From contig DAMBSC010000002.1 in assembly GCA_032054765.1 (NCBI GenBank), forward strand, positions 186,001-250,000: a stretch of DNA of 64,000 nt, in the 5' to 3' direction. The notes below the pieces were generated by a model. The model did no database searches. It was not told the DNA's origin and was given only the letters and a program-made list of their open reading frames with translations. This document shows positions 18,134 through 26,816 of this stretch, piece by piece; the stretch's first letter is position 1, and each line of letters starts with the position of its first letter. Both the position numbers and the translations under genes were made by a program. This DNA comes from DFXE01 sp032054765 (GTDB lineage Bacteria > Bacteroidota > Bacteroidia > Bacteroidales > Tannerellaceae).

Positions 18134-19195
18134 TTATTGTTCATAAAGTATTATATTCTCTCCATCTGTTTTGTATTTAAGTCCGGTAGTAAAACATATG
18201 GCTTCTACTACTGCTTCAATACTCTTATTATCATGCGTTCCGGAAATGATATAGTTACAATCTTTACACTGCAAAATAACATTTTTACTATATCTGCGAT
18301 TGATGGTCTTTATAACTTCGTTTATAGGTTCTTTCTCAAAGAAGAGAGAACCTTCGATCCAGTTTATATATTTATTATCCTGTAATGGTAATTTAGTGAG
18401 ATTTCCTGTTTTTTTGTTTATGGATAAATGTTCTGATGGGGTGACTCGTAATTGAAGATCAAGCTCATCAACGTTAACTAATACATTACCGGTTGAAACG
18501 GTTACATTGATATAATCATCTTCATGATATGTTTTTACATTAAAGGAAGTTCCTAAGACCTTTACTTTTGCATATCCATTCTTTATAATAAAAGGGTGGT
18601 CCGGGTCAGGACTTACATCGAAAAATCCTTCCCCACTCATTTGAATATATCTATTCTTATCATTATAATCAGAAGGTATAATTAATTTACTTTCCGAATT
18701 TAATATTACATGAGTACCATCATCCAGAGTATATTCTTTTGTTTCCCCTCGTCCGGTACTTATTTCTTTATAAACAATTTCTTGTCTGTCGGATTTACCC
18801 ATAAAGTAGTATCCGGTACTTATACAAAGTAATAGAAGAAAAATCGCTGCAATACGGTATAACCAATTCCGGTAGAAGATAGTCTTTTGTGTTAAGGCTG
18901 TTTTTTCTTTTTGATTTATTCGCTGTAATAATAAATCAACTTCTTTCTTTAATATACTTGAACGCCTCTTATCAGGATAAGCAATTTGAGAATCAATATA
19001 TTTCCATAAGGATTCACTTACTAAATCAAAAGGTTGATTATACTCAGACTTTTTTAATCCATGCAATAAGCTAAATAATTCTTGTTCTGTACATTTATTT
19101 TCTATATACTTTTGGAGTAGGTGCAGTATTCTTGTATTTTGAATAGAATCATTCATTAATATCGAGTTTTTCATTCCTTTACTATAATAGTACAC
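18134..19195 (-). CDS. FecR family anti-sigma factor (PUL 2)
   Basis: A 353-residue FecR-type regulator, or about 346 residues if the internal MKNSILMNDS start is used. It has a cytoplasmic helical part, a membrane segment (IAAIFLLLLCISTGYYF, about residues 113-129), and a periplasmic FecR domain. Family features are KEYTLDDGTHVILNSESKLIIP, MSGEGFFDVSPDPDHPF and VKVLGTSFNVKTY. The C-terminal part resembles DUF4974. It should hold the sigma factor encoded divergently 137 bp away and receive the signal from the SusC STN domain. Confidence 0.92.
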   Translation of the reverse strand: MYYYSKGMKNSILMNDSIQNTRILHLLQKYIENKCTEQELFSLLHGLKKSEYNQPFDLVSESLWKYIDSQIAYPDKRRSSILKKEVDLLLQRINQKEKTALTQKTIFYRNWLYRIAAIFLLLLCISTGYYFMGKSDRQEIVYKEISTGRGETKEYTLDDGTHVILNSESKLIIPSDYNDKNRYIQMSGEGFFDVSPDPDHPFIIKNGYAKVKVLGTSFNVKTYHEDDYINVTVSTGNVLVNVDELDLQLRVTPSEHLSINKKTGNLTKLPLQDNKYINWIEGSLFFEKEPINEVIKTINRRYSKNVILQCKDCNYIISGTHDNKSIEAVVEAICFTTGLKYKTDGENIILYEQ

Positions 19196-19332
19196 GGCTG
19201 TTGATGTGTTCCGGGGGTGAATGTTTCTTATTTAAATTATATTAACAAAACGACAAATCTAAAAAAGATTGAAAAACTGTGTTTTATTTTGTATCATTGT
19301 CTTTCAAGAGCGAAGCTTAATAATACCATACG

Positions 19333-19923
19333 ATGACATATTCCTCTATAACAGATAAAGAACTTGTTATTTTCCTAACTCGTAATGATGAAGACGCATT
19401 CAGGGAACTTTATCTTCGTTATAAGGATAAGTTATGGCATTATTGTTTTAGCTTTTTGAAGTCAGAAGAAGAAAGTAATGATATTATCCAGGAAGTCTTT
19501 ATCCGGTTATGGGAAATGCGTGCATATGTAAACCCTAATTTATCTTTTTCTTCATTTATGTACACAATCGTTAGAAACAGGGTCTTAAATTATTTCCGGG
19601 ATATGGATGTGGAAGTTCAGGTTAAAAAGATTATTTCACAGAAACAACCCATAGAAGAGAACTCAGCAGAAGTAGAATTAATTTTTTCTGAATATCAGGG
19701 AATCTTAAAAGAGGCTATAGAATACTTACCTCCTCAACGGAAAAAGATATTCAATATGAGTCGTTTTGAAAACATGTCGCATAAAGAAATAGCCGCACGG
19801 CTCGGAATATCCGTTAATACCGTGCAGGAACATATTTCTGAATCTTTACGTTTCATCAAAGGTTATTTATCTCAACATACCGATCTGACATTGAGTCTTC
19901 TGATCTTTATGTTGATAAATTAA
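19333..19923 (+). CDS. RNA polymerase ECF sigma-70 factor (PUL 2)
   Basis: A 196-residue ECF sigma factor. Region 2: FRELYLRYKDKLWHYCFSF and SNDIIQEVFIRLWEMR, followed by FMYTIVRNRVLNYFRD. Region 4: LPPQRKKIFNMSRFENMSHKEIAARLGISVNTVQEHISESL, with a clear helix-turn-helix. A short hydrophobic tail (LTLSLLIFMLI) ends the protein, as in many Bacteroidetes PUL sigma factors. It is divergent from its presumed fecR partner, and its stop codon directly abuts the stop of the convergent phosphatase gene, with no base between. Confidence 0.93.
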   Translation: MTYSSITDKELVIFLTRNDEDAFRELYLRYKDKLWHYCFSFLKSEEESNDIIQEVFIRLWEMRAYVNPNLSFSSFMYTIVRNRVLNYFRDMDVEVQVKKIISQKQPIEENSAEVELIFSEYQGILKEAIEYLPPQRKKIFNMSRFENMSHKEIAARLGISVNTVQEHISESLRFIKGYLSQHTDLTLSLLIFMLIN

Positions 19924-20994
19924 TTAGTACAGATAAAGACTTTTCATCTTATTAAGATCGACATTCAATGTTTGAGTTAGGAAATTTTCTATTGAACCGT
20001 GATCTTTCTTTATTTGATTAATTGCTGTTTTAATATAAACTTCCTTTGCTTCAAATAAGGGTTTAATTGCAGGCAACATTGCAATGTAACCTCTATATTT
20101 CTCAGATACTCCAAATGTATTTGTTAATAGATAATCTTTTAAAGCAGTATCTTCACTTACTCCTAATGAAACAAGGAACAAATAAGAGGAAATCCCTGTT
20201 CTGTCTTTTCCAATTGAACAATTATAGACTAGCGGAGCACTATTTTCATTTTGTAATATGCTAAAGAATTCTTTAAATTTACTAATACATTCCTCTTCTG
20301 TAATAAATTGAAGATAAGTATTGCTCATTATTTCAGTCATTTTCTCTTCTGTAGCAGTAAAAATTGATTTATCATCAACCATAGCATATATAATGTTAGA
20401 AATACTACCGATTGAAATATTTAAATCATATTTATTCTTAACAGATTCCGGAGCAATATTTGGTTGTTCTCCCGCTTCTTCAACCGAACGGAAATCAATT
20501 ATTGATTTTAGTGGAAGACTATTCAAGTAAGCAACGCCTGAAGAATTAATCCTATTGAACTCATCTGTACGGAATACTTTACCCCATTTAACGAATTTGC
20601 CGTCAGTTGTTTTATATCCACCCATATCGCGGAAATGATAACAACTATCGATGGGAAGACGACGTTCTGCCAAGATAGCTTTTCCTTCGGAAGCAGCCAG
20701 TTGATAATAGGTTCTTTTGTCTGTTTTCACATCAATTTTATAATCACCTTTTTTATTATCTTTTAAAATAGGAGTACTAAAATCGATCTGCTCTACAGAT
20801 GGGCCTGCATACAAACTCCATTCACCTGCAACATCAACTTTTAAAGTAACCTCTTTATCATCATTTATTTCAATAGAAGCCTTGTCTGTGATATCATTAC
20901 CCGAGAAGAATGGAGGAATCTTATCATCGTCATCATTACATGATACAACCAAAAAAGCAATTAAAATCAACGCATAAATACTTTTCATTTTCAT
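19924..20994 (-). CDS. Tyrosine-protein-phosphatase-like lipoprotein
   Basis: A 356-residue protein with lipobox FLVVSC followed by an acidic stretch NDDDD. A short beta domain is followed by the phosphatase domain typical of secreted PTP-like (Y_phosphatase3) proteins: YHFRDMGGYKTTDGKFVKWGKVFRTDE, SIIDFRSVEEAGEQPN, and the P-loop NCSIGKDRTG with catalytic Cys near residue 258 and Arg six residues later. The usual His before the Cys is Asn here, which may lower activity. It should act in the periplasm or on the surface. A -7 box lies upstream at 21034-21041. Confidence 0.8.
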   Translation of the reverse strand: MKMKSIYALILIAFLVVSCNDDDDKIPPFFSGNDITDKASIEINDDKEVTLKVDVAGEWSLYAGPSVEQIDFSTPILKDNKKGDYKIDVKTDKRTYYQLAASEGKAILAERRLPIDSCYHFRDMGGYKTTDGKFVKWGKVFRTDEFNRINSSGVAYLNSLPLKSIIDFRSVEEAGEQPNIAPESVKNKYDLNISIGSISNIIYAMVDDKSIFTATEEKMTEIMSNTYLQFITEEECISKFKEFFSILQNENSAPLVYNCSIGKDRTGISSYLFLVSLGVSEDTALKDYLLTNTFGVSEKYRGYIAMLPAIKPLFEAKEVYIKTAINQIKKDHGSIENFLTQTLNVDLNKMKSLYLY

Positions 20995-21361
20995 AACATA
21001 GAGTTAATTTAATTATTATTCTGTTTTCGGGTGCAAAGATATAAAACTAAATGACGTAGCCTATTCTTTATTTAATTTGTTTCTATATGATCTTACCCTA
21101 AAAAGCATTGCTATATTGCTACATATCAAGTTGATATACTTGCATTTTAAGCCAGTTATTATTTATGAAAACGAAGTATAAATCATATACCCAATTTATT
21201 CCTCAAATACAACGATAGATTCAATCTTTTCCACAAATATTTCTGATTGGATATATTTTTTCAAAGTTTGATATTAATGATATTGATAAAACACAAATTA
21301 TACTTGATTTATAAGAAATTATATATATATTTACGATAATTATTTATTCAAGTTTTATAGC
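20995..21361. other. Intergenic region between the phosphatase and serpin genes
   Basis: A divergent intergenic region, very AT rich. It holds the phosphatase -7 box, a perfect odd palindrome ATATCAA-G-TTGATAT at 21123-21137, and a weak plus-strand -7-like TATATTTA at 21326-21333 for the serpin gene. No ORF or RNA gene was seen. Confidence 0.5.
21034..21041 (-). promoter_or_regulatory. -7 box of the phosphatase lipoprotein gene
   Basis: The minus strand reads TATCTTTG, matching TAnnTTTG, about 40 bp upstream of the start at 20994. No certain -33 box was seen. Confidence 0.55.
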
Positions 21362-22630
21362 ATGAAGAAACTAATAAGTTTATTAACGATTACTTCCCTG
21401 TTTTTTTCTTGTGGAGAAGATAAGGTCCCTATAATACAGACAGGTAAAACTCCAGAAGAACCAACAGTTGAAGTTAAAAAAATCGAATTGACAGAAAAAG
21501 AAAAGCAAATTGTCGATCAAACCAATGTGTTTGCTTTTAACTTTTTCCGTACTGTCGCGGCCAATGAAGATCCTAACAAGAATATCTTAGTTTCTCCATT
21601 AAGCGCCAGCTTGGCATTATGTATGCTGAATAACGGAGCCAATGGCCCAACGCATGACGAAATTCAACAGGCATTAGGTTTCGGGGATTTTACTCGAGAG
21701 GAAATGAATTCCTATTTCAAAAAAATAATCGAATCCTTGAAAGATCTTGAAGAAGATGTTACGTTTGAAACGGCGAATTCCATTTGGATAGATCATCTAT
21801 TTCCTGTTCTGGCACCATTTATCAATGTTAATCAGGAATACTATGACGCAGAAGTCCGGAATGAAGATTTCAACAATCCGGAGACCTTGAAATTAATCAA
21901 TAACTGGTGCTCAGAAAAAACTCATGGAAAAATACCTGAAATATTGAATAATATCGATGCCTCATCAGTGATGTACCTGATCAATGCGCTCTATTTCAAA
22001 GGTGTGTGGGGGATACTTTTTGATAAAGACCATACAAGGGAATCTTCGTTTAATAACCTGAATGGTAGTATTGTAAATATTCCTATGATGAATAAAAGGG
22101 AAACATCCGTCCAATATACGTATAATGAGCAATGTGTGATGGCGGAAGTACCATATGGTTTGGGGGCTTTCAGTATGGTTTTCCTTCTTCCCAAAGAGGA
22201 TACATCCCTTTCTCAAATTGTAGAGGTACTGGATGTATCTTACTGGCTCAACTTACAGTCAACGATGTGGCCTCGTAATACGAATCTTAAAATTCCCCGT
22301 TTTAAAGTTGAATATGAGAGAGATATAAATGACGATTTAAAAAGCTTAGGCATGAATACGATGTTTAGCGATGCAGATGCCGATTTCTCATTAATTAATG
22401 ACACCGATCCTATTTTTGTTTCACTCGTAAAGCAAAAAACAAACATAAATGTAAATGAAGAAGGAAGCGAGGCTACTGCTGTAACCATAATAGGTATGGT
22501 TGGCGCAAGTGGTATTGGTCCACAATATCAAGATTTTTTTCTTGACAAACCATTCCTATACTTTATTAAGGAACAAAGCACAGGAGCTATTCTTTTTATG
22601 GGACAGATTAATAATTTATTGTCTGAATAG
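21362..22630 (+). CDS. Lipoprotein serpin (serine/cysteine protease inhibitor)
   Basis: A 422-residue serpin with signal MKKLISLLTITSLFFSC and lipidated Cys at 17. Serpin landmarks: ANEDPNKNILVSPLSASLALCMLNNGANGPT, NSIWID, LINALYFKGVW, a hinge EEGSEATAV near residue 366, and the C-terminal DKPFLYFIKEQSTGAILFMGQI. The hinge has Ser at P14 and small residues at P12-P9, which fits an inhibitory serpin. By length alignment the scissile bond lies within GMVGASGIG. It probably sits on the cell surface and protects against host or rival proteases. A weak promoter lies upstream. Confidence 0.93.
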   Translation: MKKLISLLTITSLFFSCGEDKVPIIQTGKTPEEPTVEVKKIELTEKEKQIVDQTNVFAFNFFRTVAANEDPNKNILVSPLSASLALCMLNNGANGPTHDEIQQALGFGDFTREEMNSYFKKIIESLKDLEEDVTFETANSIWIDHLFPVLAPFINVNQEYYDAEVRNEDFNNPETLKLINNWCSEKTHGKIPEILNNIDASSVMYLINALYFKGVWGILFDKDHTRESSFNNLNGSIVNIPMMNKRETSVQYTYNEQCVMAEVPYGLGAFSMVFLLPKEDTSLSQIVEVLDVSYWLNLQSTMWPRNTNLKIPRFKVEYERDINDDLKSLGMNTMFSDADADFSLINDTDPIFVSLVKQKTNINVNEEGSEATAVTIIGMVGASGIGPQYQDFFLDKPFLYFIKEQSTGAILFMGQINNLLSE

Positions 22631-22806
22631 CAAATTAAGAACTAAGAGCGGAAAAGATCTGATAAGATAAGTCTTCAAGGGGGTATACCAAAAAGTAGCT
22701 CCCTTTTTCATATTTAGCAAATTCATGAAAGTACGTCCTTAAAGCATTAAATCTATTTGAAATTTTTATCTTTGTTTCTAATATATCATTCATTAAACAA
22801 TTATTT

Positions 22807-24162
22807 ATGTCAGTCAAAACGTATATCCAGGAAAATAAAGAGAGGTTTTTAGAGGAGTTGTTTTCACTTATCCGTATTCCTTCGATCAGCGCCAAACATG
22901 AACACAAACATGATATGATTGCCTGTGCACAACGATGGGCAAAGATATTACTTTCTTCGGGGGCCGATAAAGCTGTGGTTATGCCCACAGAGGGTAATCC
23001 GGTTGTGTATGGTGAAAAGATGATATCTCCCGATGCAAAGACCGTATTAATATATGCTCATTACGACGTAATGCCAGCTGAACCTTTGGAACTATGGAAA
23101 AGTAATGCCTTTGAACCGGAAATACGCGACGGCCGTATTTGGGCGCGTGGTGCGGATGATGATAAAGGCCAGGGTATGATCCAGGTAAAGGGTTTTGAAA
23201 CCGCCTTGAAACTCGATTTATTAAATTGTAATGTAAAATTCATTATTGAAGGAGAAGAAGAGATTGGATCGCCCAGCCTGGAAGCTTTTTGTATACAACA
23301 TAAGGATTTATTAAAAGCAGATGTTATCCTTGTTTCGGATACCAGTATGGTTAGTGCCGAAATACCTTCACTCACTACCGGTTTGCGTGGACTTGCTTAT
23401 TGGGAAATAGAGATAACAGGCCCTAATCGTGATCTACATTCGGGACACTTTGGTGGAGCAGTAGCCAATCCGATAAATATGTTATGTAAACTAATGGCGG
23501 ATATTGTGGATGCAGACGGACGTATCACAGTTCCGGGCTTTTACGATGATGTAGAAGAAGTCTCTGCTGCAGAACGTGAAATGATCGCTAAAATCCCTTT
23601 TGATGAAGAGAAGTATAAAGCAGCCATTGATGTCGACGAGTTATTCGGTGAAAAAGGATATTCTACACTCGAACGTAATAGTTGCCGTCCGTCTTTTGAT
23701 ATTTGCGGTATATGGGGAGGTTATCAGGGAGAAGGAAGTAAAACGGTTTTACCTTCTAAAGCATATGCAAAAATCTCAACCCGTTTAGTGCCCAATCAGG
23801 ATTACCATAAAATATTGCAGCTATTTGAAGATTACCTGAATAAAAAGGCTCCGAAATCAGTAAAAATAAAAATAACTCCCACACATGGTGGACAAGGGTA
23901 TGTTTGCCCGATTGACTTACCGGCTTACAAAGCTGCCGAAAAAGCGATGGGTATAGCATTCGGAAAAACGCCGTTAGCCGTACGTCGTGGAGGTAGTATT
24001 CCTATTATTTCCACTTTTGAACAGGTATTAGGAATAAAAACCGTTCTAATGGGATTCGGATTGGAGCAGAATGCCATCCATTCACCTAATGAAAGTATGA
24101 TGCTTGACTTCTTCTATAAAGGTATTGAGTCTGTAGCTGAATTCTATAAAGAATTCAAATGA
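22807..24162 (+). CDS. M20 family metallopeptidase (dipeptidase-like)
   Basis: A 451-residue cytoplasmic M20 peptidase without a signal peptide. The di-metal site is visible: YAHYDVMP (HxD) near residue 84, RGADDDKGQG, EGEEEIGSPS near 148, then the lid domain with DLHSGHFGGAVANP near 211, and NAIHSPNE near the C-terminus. Length and motifs match the CNDP/dipeptidase-like branch, which cleaves dipeptides. Its stop overlaps the start of the helicase gene by 4 bp (ATGA), so the two are probably co-translated. Confidence 0.9.
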   Translation: MSVKTYIQENKERFLEELFSLIRIPSISAKHEHKHDMIACAQRWAKILLSSGADKAVVMPTEGNPVVYGEKMISPDAKTVLIYAHYDVMPAEPLELWKSNAFEPEIRDGRIWARGADDDKGQGMIQVKGFETALKLDLLNCNVKFIIEGEEEIGSPSLEAFCIQHKDLLKADVILVSDTSMVSAEIPSLTTGLRGLAYWEIEITGPNRDLHSGHFGGAVANPINMLCKLMADIVDADGRITVPGFYDDVEEVSAAEREMIAKIPFDEEKYKAAIDVDELFGEKGYSTLERNSCRPSFDICGIWGGYQGEGSKTVLPSKAYAKISTRLVPNQDYHKILQLFEDYLNKKAPKSVKIKITPTHGGQGYVCPIDLPAYKAAEKAMGIAFGKTPLAVRRGGSIPIISTFEQVLGIKTVLMGFGLEQNAIHSPNESMMLDFFYKGIESVAEFYKEFK

Positions 24163-25466
24163 ACGAATTAATATCCAAAGCGATTGCAAACGCAGGTATT
24201 TCATCCTTAAATGAAATGCAACAGGCTGTTCTGGATGCGGGGACAGTAAAGGATATGATACTTGTCAGCCCGACCGGTTCGGGTAAGACGTTGGCTTTTT
24301 TGCTTCCTTTGTTACCCCCCGGCCCCCTAAAGGGGGGGAATGGAATAGAGGTTCTTATTATTGCGCCGTCTCGGGAATTGGCGTTACAGATAGAAACGGT
24401 ATTTCGTTCATTGGGTGCCGGATATAAAGTAAATTGTATATACGGGGGGCATCCGATCAGGACAGAAAAGAAAAGCCTGGAACATCCGCCAACGGTATTG
24501 ATAGGTACTCCCGGGCGGATTGTCGATCATCTGGAACGGGGAAATATAAATCTGGAAACAGTACAGACACTAATTCTGGATGAATTTGATAAATCTTTGG
24601 AATTGGGTTTTCTCAAAGAAATGAAAGATATATTATCCTACTTGCCGCGTGTTAAAAGAAGGGTATTAACTTCCGCAACTGAAGCTGTTGAGATACCTCC
24701 GTTTATCGGAATGAAAAGTCCGGTACGTCTCTCTTTCCTTTCGGAAGCAAAAACTTCTCGACGACTCACTGTGTATGTCGTTAAATCTCCTATCAAAGAT
24801 AAACTGGAGACGTTATATAAGTTATTAGGAGAATTAAAAGGTGAATCGGCTATCGTTTTCTGCAATTTGCGTGAAGCTGTTGAACGGGTGAGTAATTACC
24901 TGAACGATATGGGAGTAGAAAATGATTACTTTCACGGGGGAATGGAACAGCCTGAGAGGGAAAAGTCACTCACACGCTTTCGTAATGGTAGTACGAATGT
25001 TTTTATTTCTACCGATCTGGCCTCTCGTGGCTTAGATATTCCCGAAGTCAAAAATGTGATTCATTATCATCTTCCGTTAAATGAAGAAGCATATATTCAT
25101 CGGAACGGACGTACCGCCCGTATGTATGCCGAAGGTAAATCATTCCTTATTTTAAATGAAATAGAATTGATACCCGAGTATATTGAACGGGAACCGGAAG
25201 AGTTCTTTCTACCTCAACAAGCAAAGAAGCCTCTCAGTCCTGAATGGGTTACACTAACTATCAATCGGGGTAAACGGGATAAATTAAGCAAAAAGGATAT
25301 AGTAGGCTTTTTATTTCAGAAAGGAAACCTACAGAAAGATGAACTGGGTATTGTCGAGGTAAAAGAGGGGTATTCATACGCTGCGGTAAAGAGAGAAATA
25401 TTTTCCGATTTATTCAAGCGTATAGGGGATGAAAAGATCAAAAATATGAAAGCCAAGTTTAATTGA
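24159..25466 (+). CDS. DEAD-box RNA helicase with DbpA-type RNA-binding domain
   Basis: A 435-residue helicase: Walker A SPTGSGKT (residues 38-44), APSRELALQ, GTPGR, motif II as DEFD rather than DEAD (about 141), SAT (about 171), STDLASRGLDIP and HRNGRTAR (about 313). The last 70 residues (INRGKRDKLSKKDIVGFLF...) resemble the DbpA RNA-binding domain, pointing to ribosomal RNA remodelling. The loop between motif I and Ia contains PPGPLKGG, encoded by a GC-rich hairpin repeat. It overlaps the M20 gene by 4 bp. Confidence 0.88.
   Translation: MNELISKAIANAGISSLNEMQQAVLDAGTVKDMILVSPTGSGKTLAFLLPLLPPGPLKGGNGIEVLIIAPSRELALQIETVFRSLGAGYKVNCIYGGHPIRTEKKSLEHPPTVLIGTPGRIVDHLERGNINLETVQTLILDEFDKSLELGFLKEMKDILSYLPRVKRRVLTSATEAVEIPPFIGMKSPVRLSFLSEAKTSRRLTVYVVKSPIKDKLETLYKLLGELKGESAIVFCNLREAVERVSNYLNDMGVENDYFHGGMEQPEREKSLTRFRNGSTNVFISTDLASRGLDIPEVKNVIHYHLPLNEEAYIHRNGRTARMYAEGKSFLILNEIELIPEYIEREPEEFFLPQQAKKPLSPEWVTLTINRGKRDKLSKKDIVGFLFQKGNLQKDELGIVEVKEGYSYAAVKREIFSDLFKRIGDEKIKNMKAKFN
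24315..24338. repeat. GC-rich palindromic mini-repeat inside the helicase gene
   Basis: CCCCCC GG CCCCC TAAA GGGGGGG forms a short hairpin (CCCCC/GGGGG with a TAAA loop) in an otherwise AT-rich genome. It is in frame and encodes PPGPLKGG in a loop that varies in length among DEAD-box proteins. Similar pyrimidine/purine mini-palindromes are common in Bacteroidetes genomes, but usually between genes. Confidence 0.6.
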
Positions 25467-25497
25467 ATTTGAAAATCGCCTTTGGGCTATATAAAAT

Positions 25498-26766
25498 ATG
25501 TTGAAAACAATCTTAATTAAAGGTGCCGAATTAAACAATAAACCGGTAGATATATTAATCGAAGGTAACCGGATAAAACAAATAGCAGATTTCTTACCTA
25601 ATACTGCCGATACCATAATTAACGGGCGAAAAAAAGCTGTTATTCCCGGGTTGGTTAATATGCATACACATTCTGCCATGACACTTTTTCGCGGATTTGG
25701 GGATGATATGCCGTTGATGGCCTGGCTTGAAGAGAAGATATGGCCGAATGAAGCAAAACTGACTCATGAGGATGTGTACTGGGGAGCTAAGCTGGCTTGC
25801 CTCGAAATGATTAAAAGCGGGACTACAGCATTCTTCGATATGTATGATCTGTTTTCGGCTACAGCAAAAGCCGTGGAAGAGATGGGAATCCGCGCGATGT
25901 TGTCGAGCGCTTGCTTCGACTTCTTTAAAGAAGAGCAGAAAGAAAAATCCAAAGTACATATTAAGAAACTGTTCTCAGAAATGGATAAGTATAGCGAACG
26001 CATACAGTTCGCTTTAGGTCCTCATGCTATTTATACAGTTTCGGGTGAACTGCTTCAATGGGCTGATCAATATTCGAAAGAAAACAATATCCCGATACAT
26101 ATACATCTGGCAGAAACAGAAACGGAAGTACATAACTCCATCGAGCAGTTTGGTCTTACTCCGGTACGTTATTTACAACACTTAGGAGTATTATCACCTC
26201 GTTTGATGATCGCTCATGGATTGTATATTGATGATGAAGAAATCCGGATGCTTGCAGATCATGGAGTGAAAGTGATCCATAATCCGGCATCGAATATGAA
26301 ATTGGGGTCGGGTATCGAATTCAAATTTGTTGAGATGCGGAAAACCGGTATTCCTGTAGCTATTGGTACGGATGGCTGTTCCTCTTCAAATAATCTGGAT
26401 ATGATAGAAGCAATGAAACTGGCTTCTTTGCTTGGAAAAGGTTGGAGAAAAAATCCCGTTGTACTAACTGCTGATGAAATGTTTTTCGCGGCAACACAAG
26501 AAGGAGCTGATATGCTCGGAATACATGCGGGACGCATAGAAGAAGGATATTTAGCCGACTTATGCCTGATCGATCTGAATATGCCGGCCTTTACCCCAAA
26601 TTTCAACTTTATATCAAACCTCGTATATGCTGCCAATGGCAGTTGTGTAGACACTGTTATCTGTAACGGAAAAATACTTATGCAACATAAAGAAGTCCCC
26701 GGAGAAGATGAAATAATGGAACGAACAGCTCAAATAGCTTATAATTTAGTAAAGAGTAGTAAGTAG
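25498..26766 (+). CDS. mtaD: 5-methylthioadenosine/S-adenosylhomocysteine deaminase
   Basis: A 422-residue amidohydrolase of the MTA/SAH deaminase and chlorohydrolase group. The metal site is visible as NMHTHSAM (about residue 57), HIHLAETETEV (about 200), IAHG and GTDGCSSSNN (about 292). The protein would deaminate methylthioadenosine or S-adenosylhomocysteine to the inosine analogue. The next gene is purine nucleoside phosphorylase, which could use such products, so the pair fits purine/thioether salvage. The exact substrate (MTA, SAH or adenosine) cannot be told from sequence. Confidence 0.83.
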   Translation: MLKTILIKGAELNNKPVDILIEGNRIKQIADFLPNTADTIINGRKKAVIPGLVNMHTHSAMTLFRGFGDDMPLMAWLEEKIWPNEAKLTHEDVYWGAKLACLEMIKSGTTAFFDMYDLFSATAKAVEEMGIRAMLSSACFDFFKEEQKEKSKVHIKKLFSEMDKYSERIQFALGPHAIYTVSGELLQWADQYSKENNIPIHIHLAETETEVHNSIEQFGLTPVRYLQHLGVLSPRLMIAHGLYIDDEEIRMLADHGVKVIHNPASNMKLGSGIEFKFVEMRKTGIPVAIGTDGCSSSNNLDMIEAMKLASLLGKGWRKNPVVLTADEMFFAATQEGADMLGIHAGRIEEGYLADLCLIDLNMPAFTPNFNFISNLVYAANGSCVDTVICNGKILMQHKEVPGEDEIMERTAQIAYNLVKSSK

Positions 26767-26792
26767 TTAGTAGATTGTAGTTAGTAGTAGAA
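26763..26792. repeat. Short direct repeat tract between mtaD and the PNP gene
   Basis: GTAGTTAGTAG occurs twice 15 bp apart in a TAG-rich tract right after the deaminase stop codon. It contains TAG triplets in all frames. No role is evident; it looks like slippage-type low-complexity DNA. Confidence 0.5.
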
Positions 26793-26816
26793 ATTAATCA
26801 TTAATCGTTAAAAAAC

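Noticed and set aside
18056..18967. Longer start of the PUL 2 susC gene (30 extra codons up to 18056)
   Set aside because: The added segment has no signal character and overlaps the predicted antisense RNA; the start at 17966 gives a normal SusC signal region.
24576..24590. DEFD in place of DEAD as a sign of a dead helicase
   Set aside because: The Asp-Glu pair that coordinates ATP is kept and all other motifs are intact, so the enzyme is probably active.
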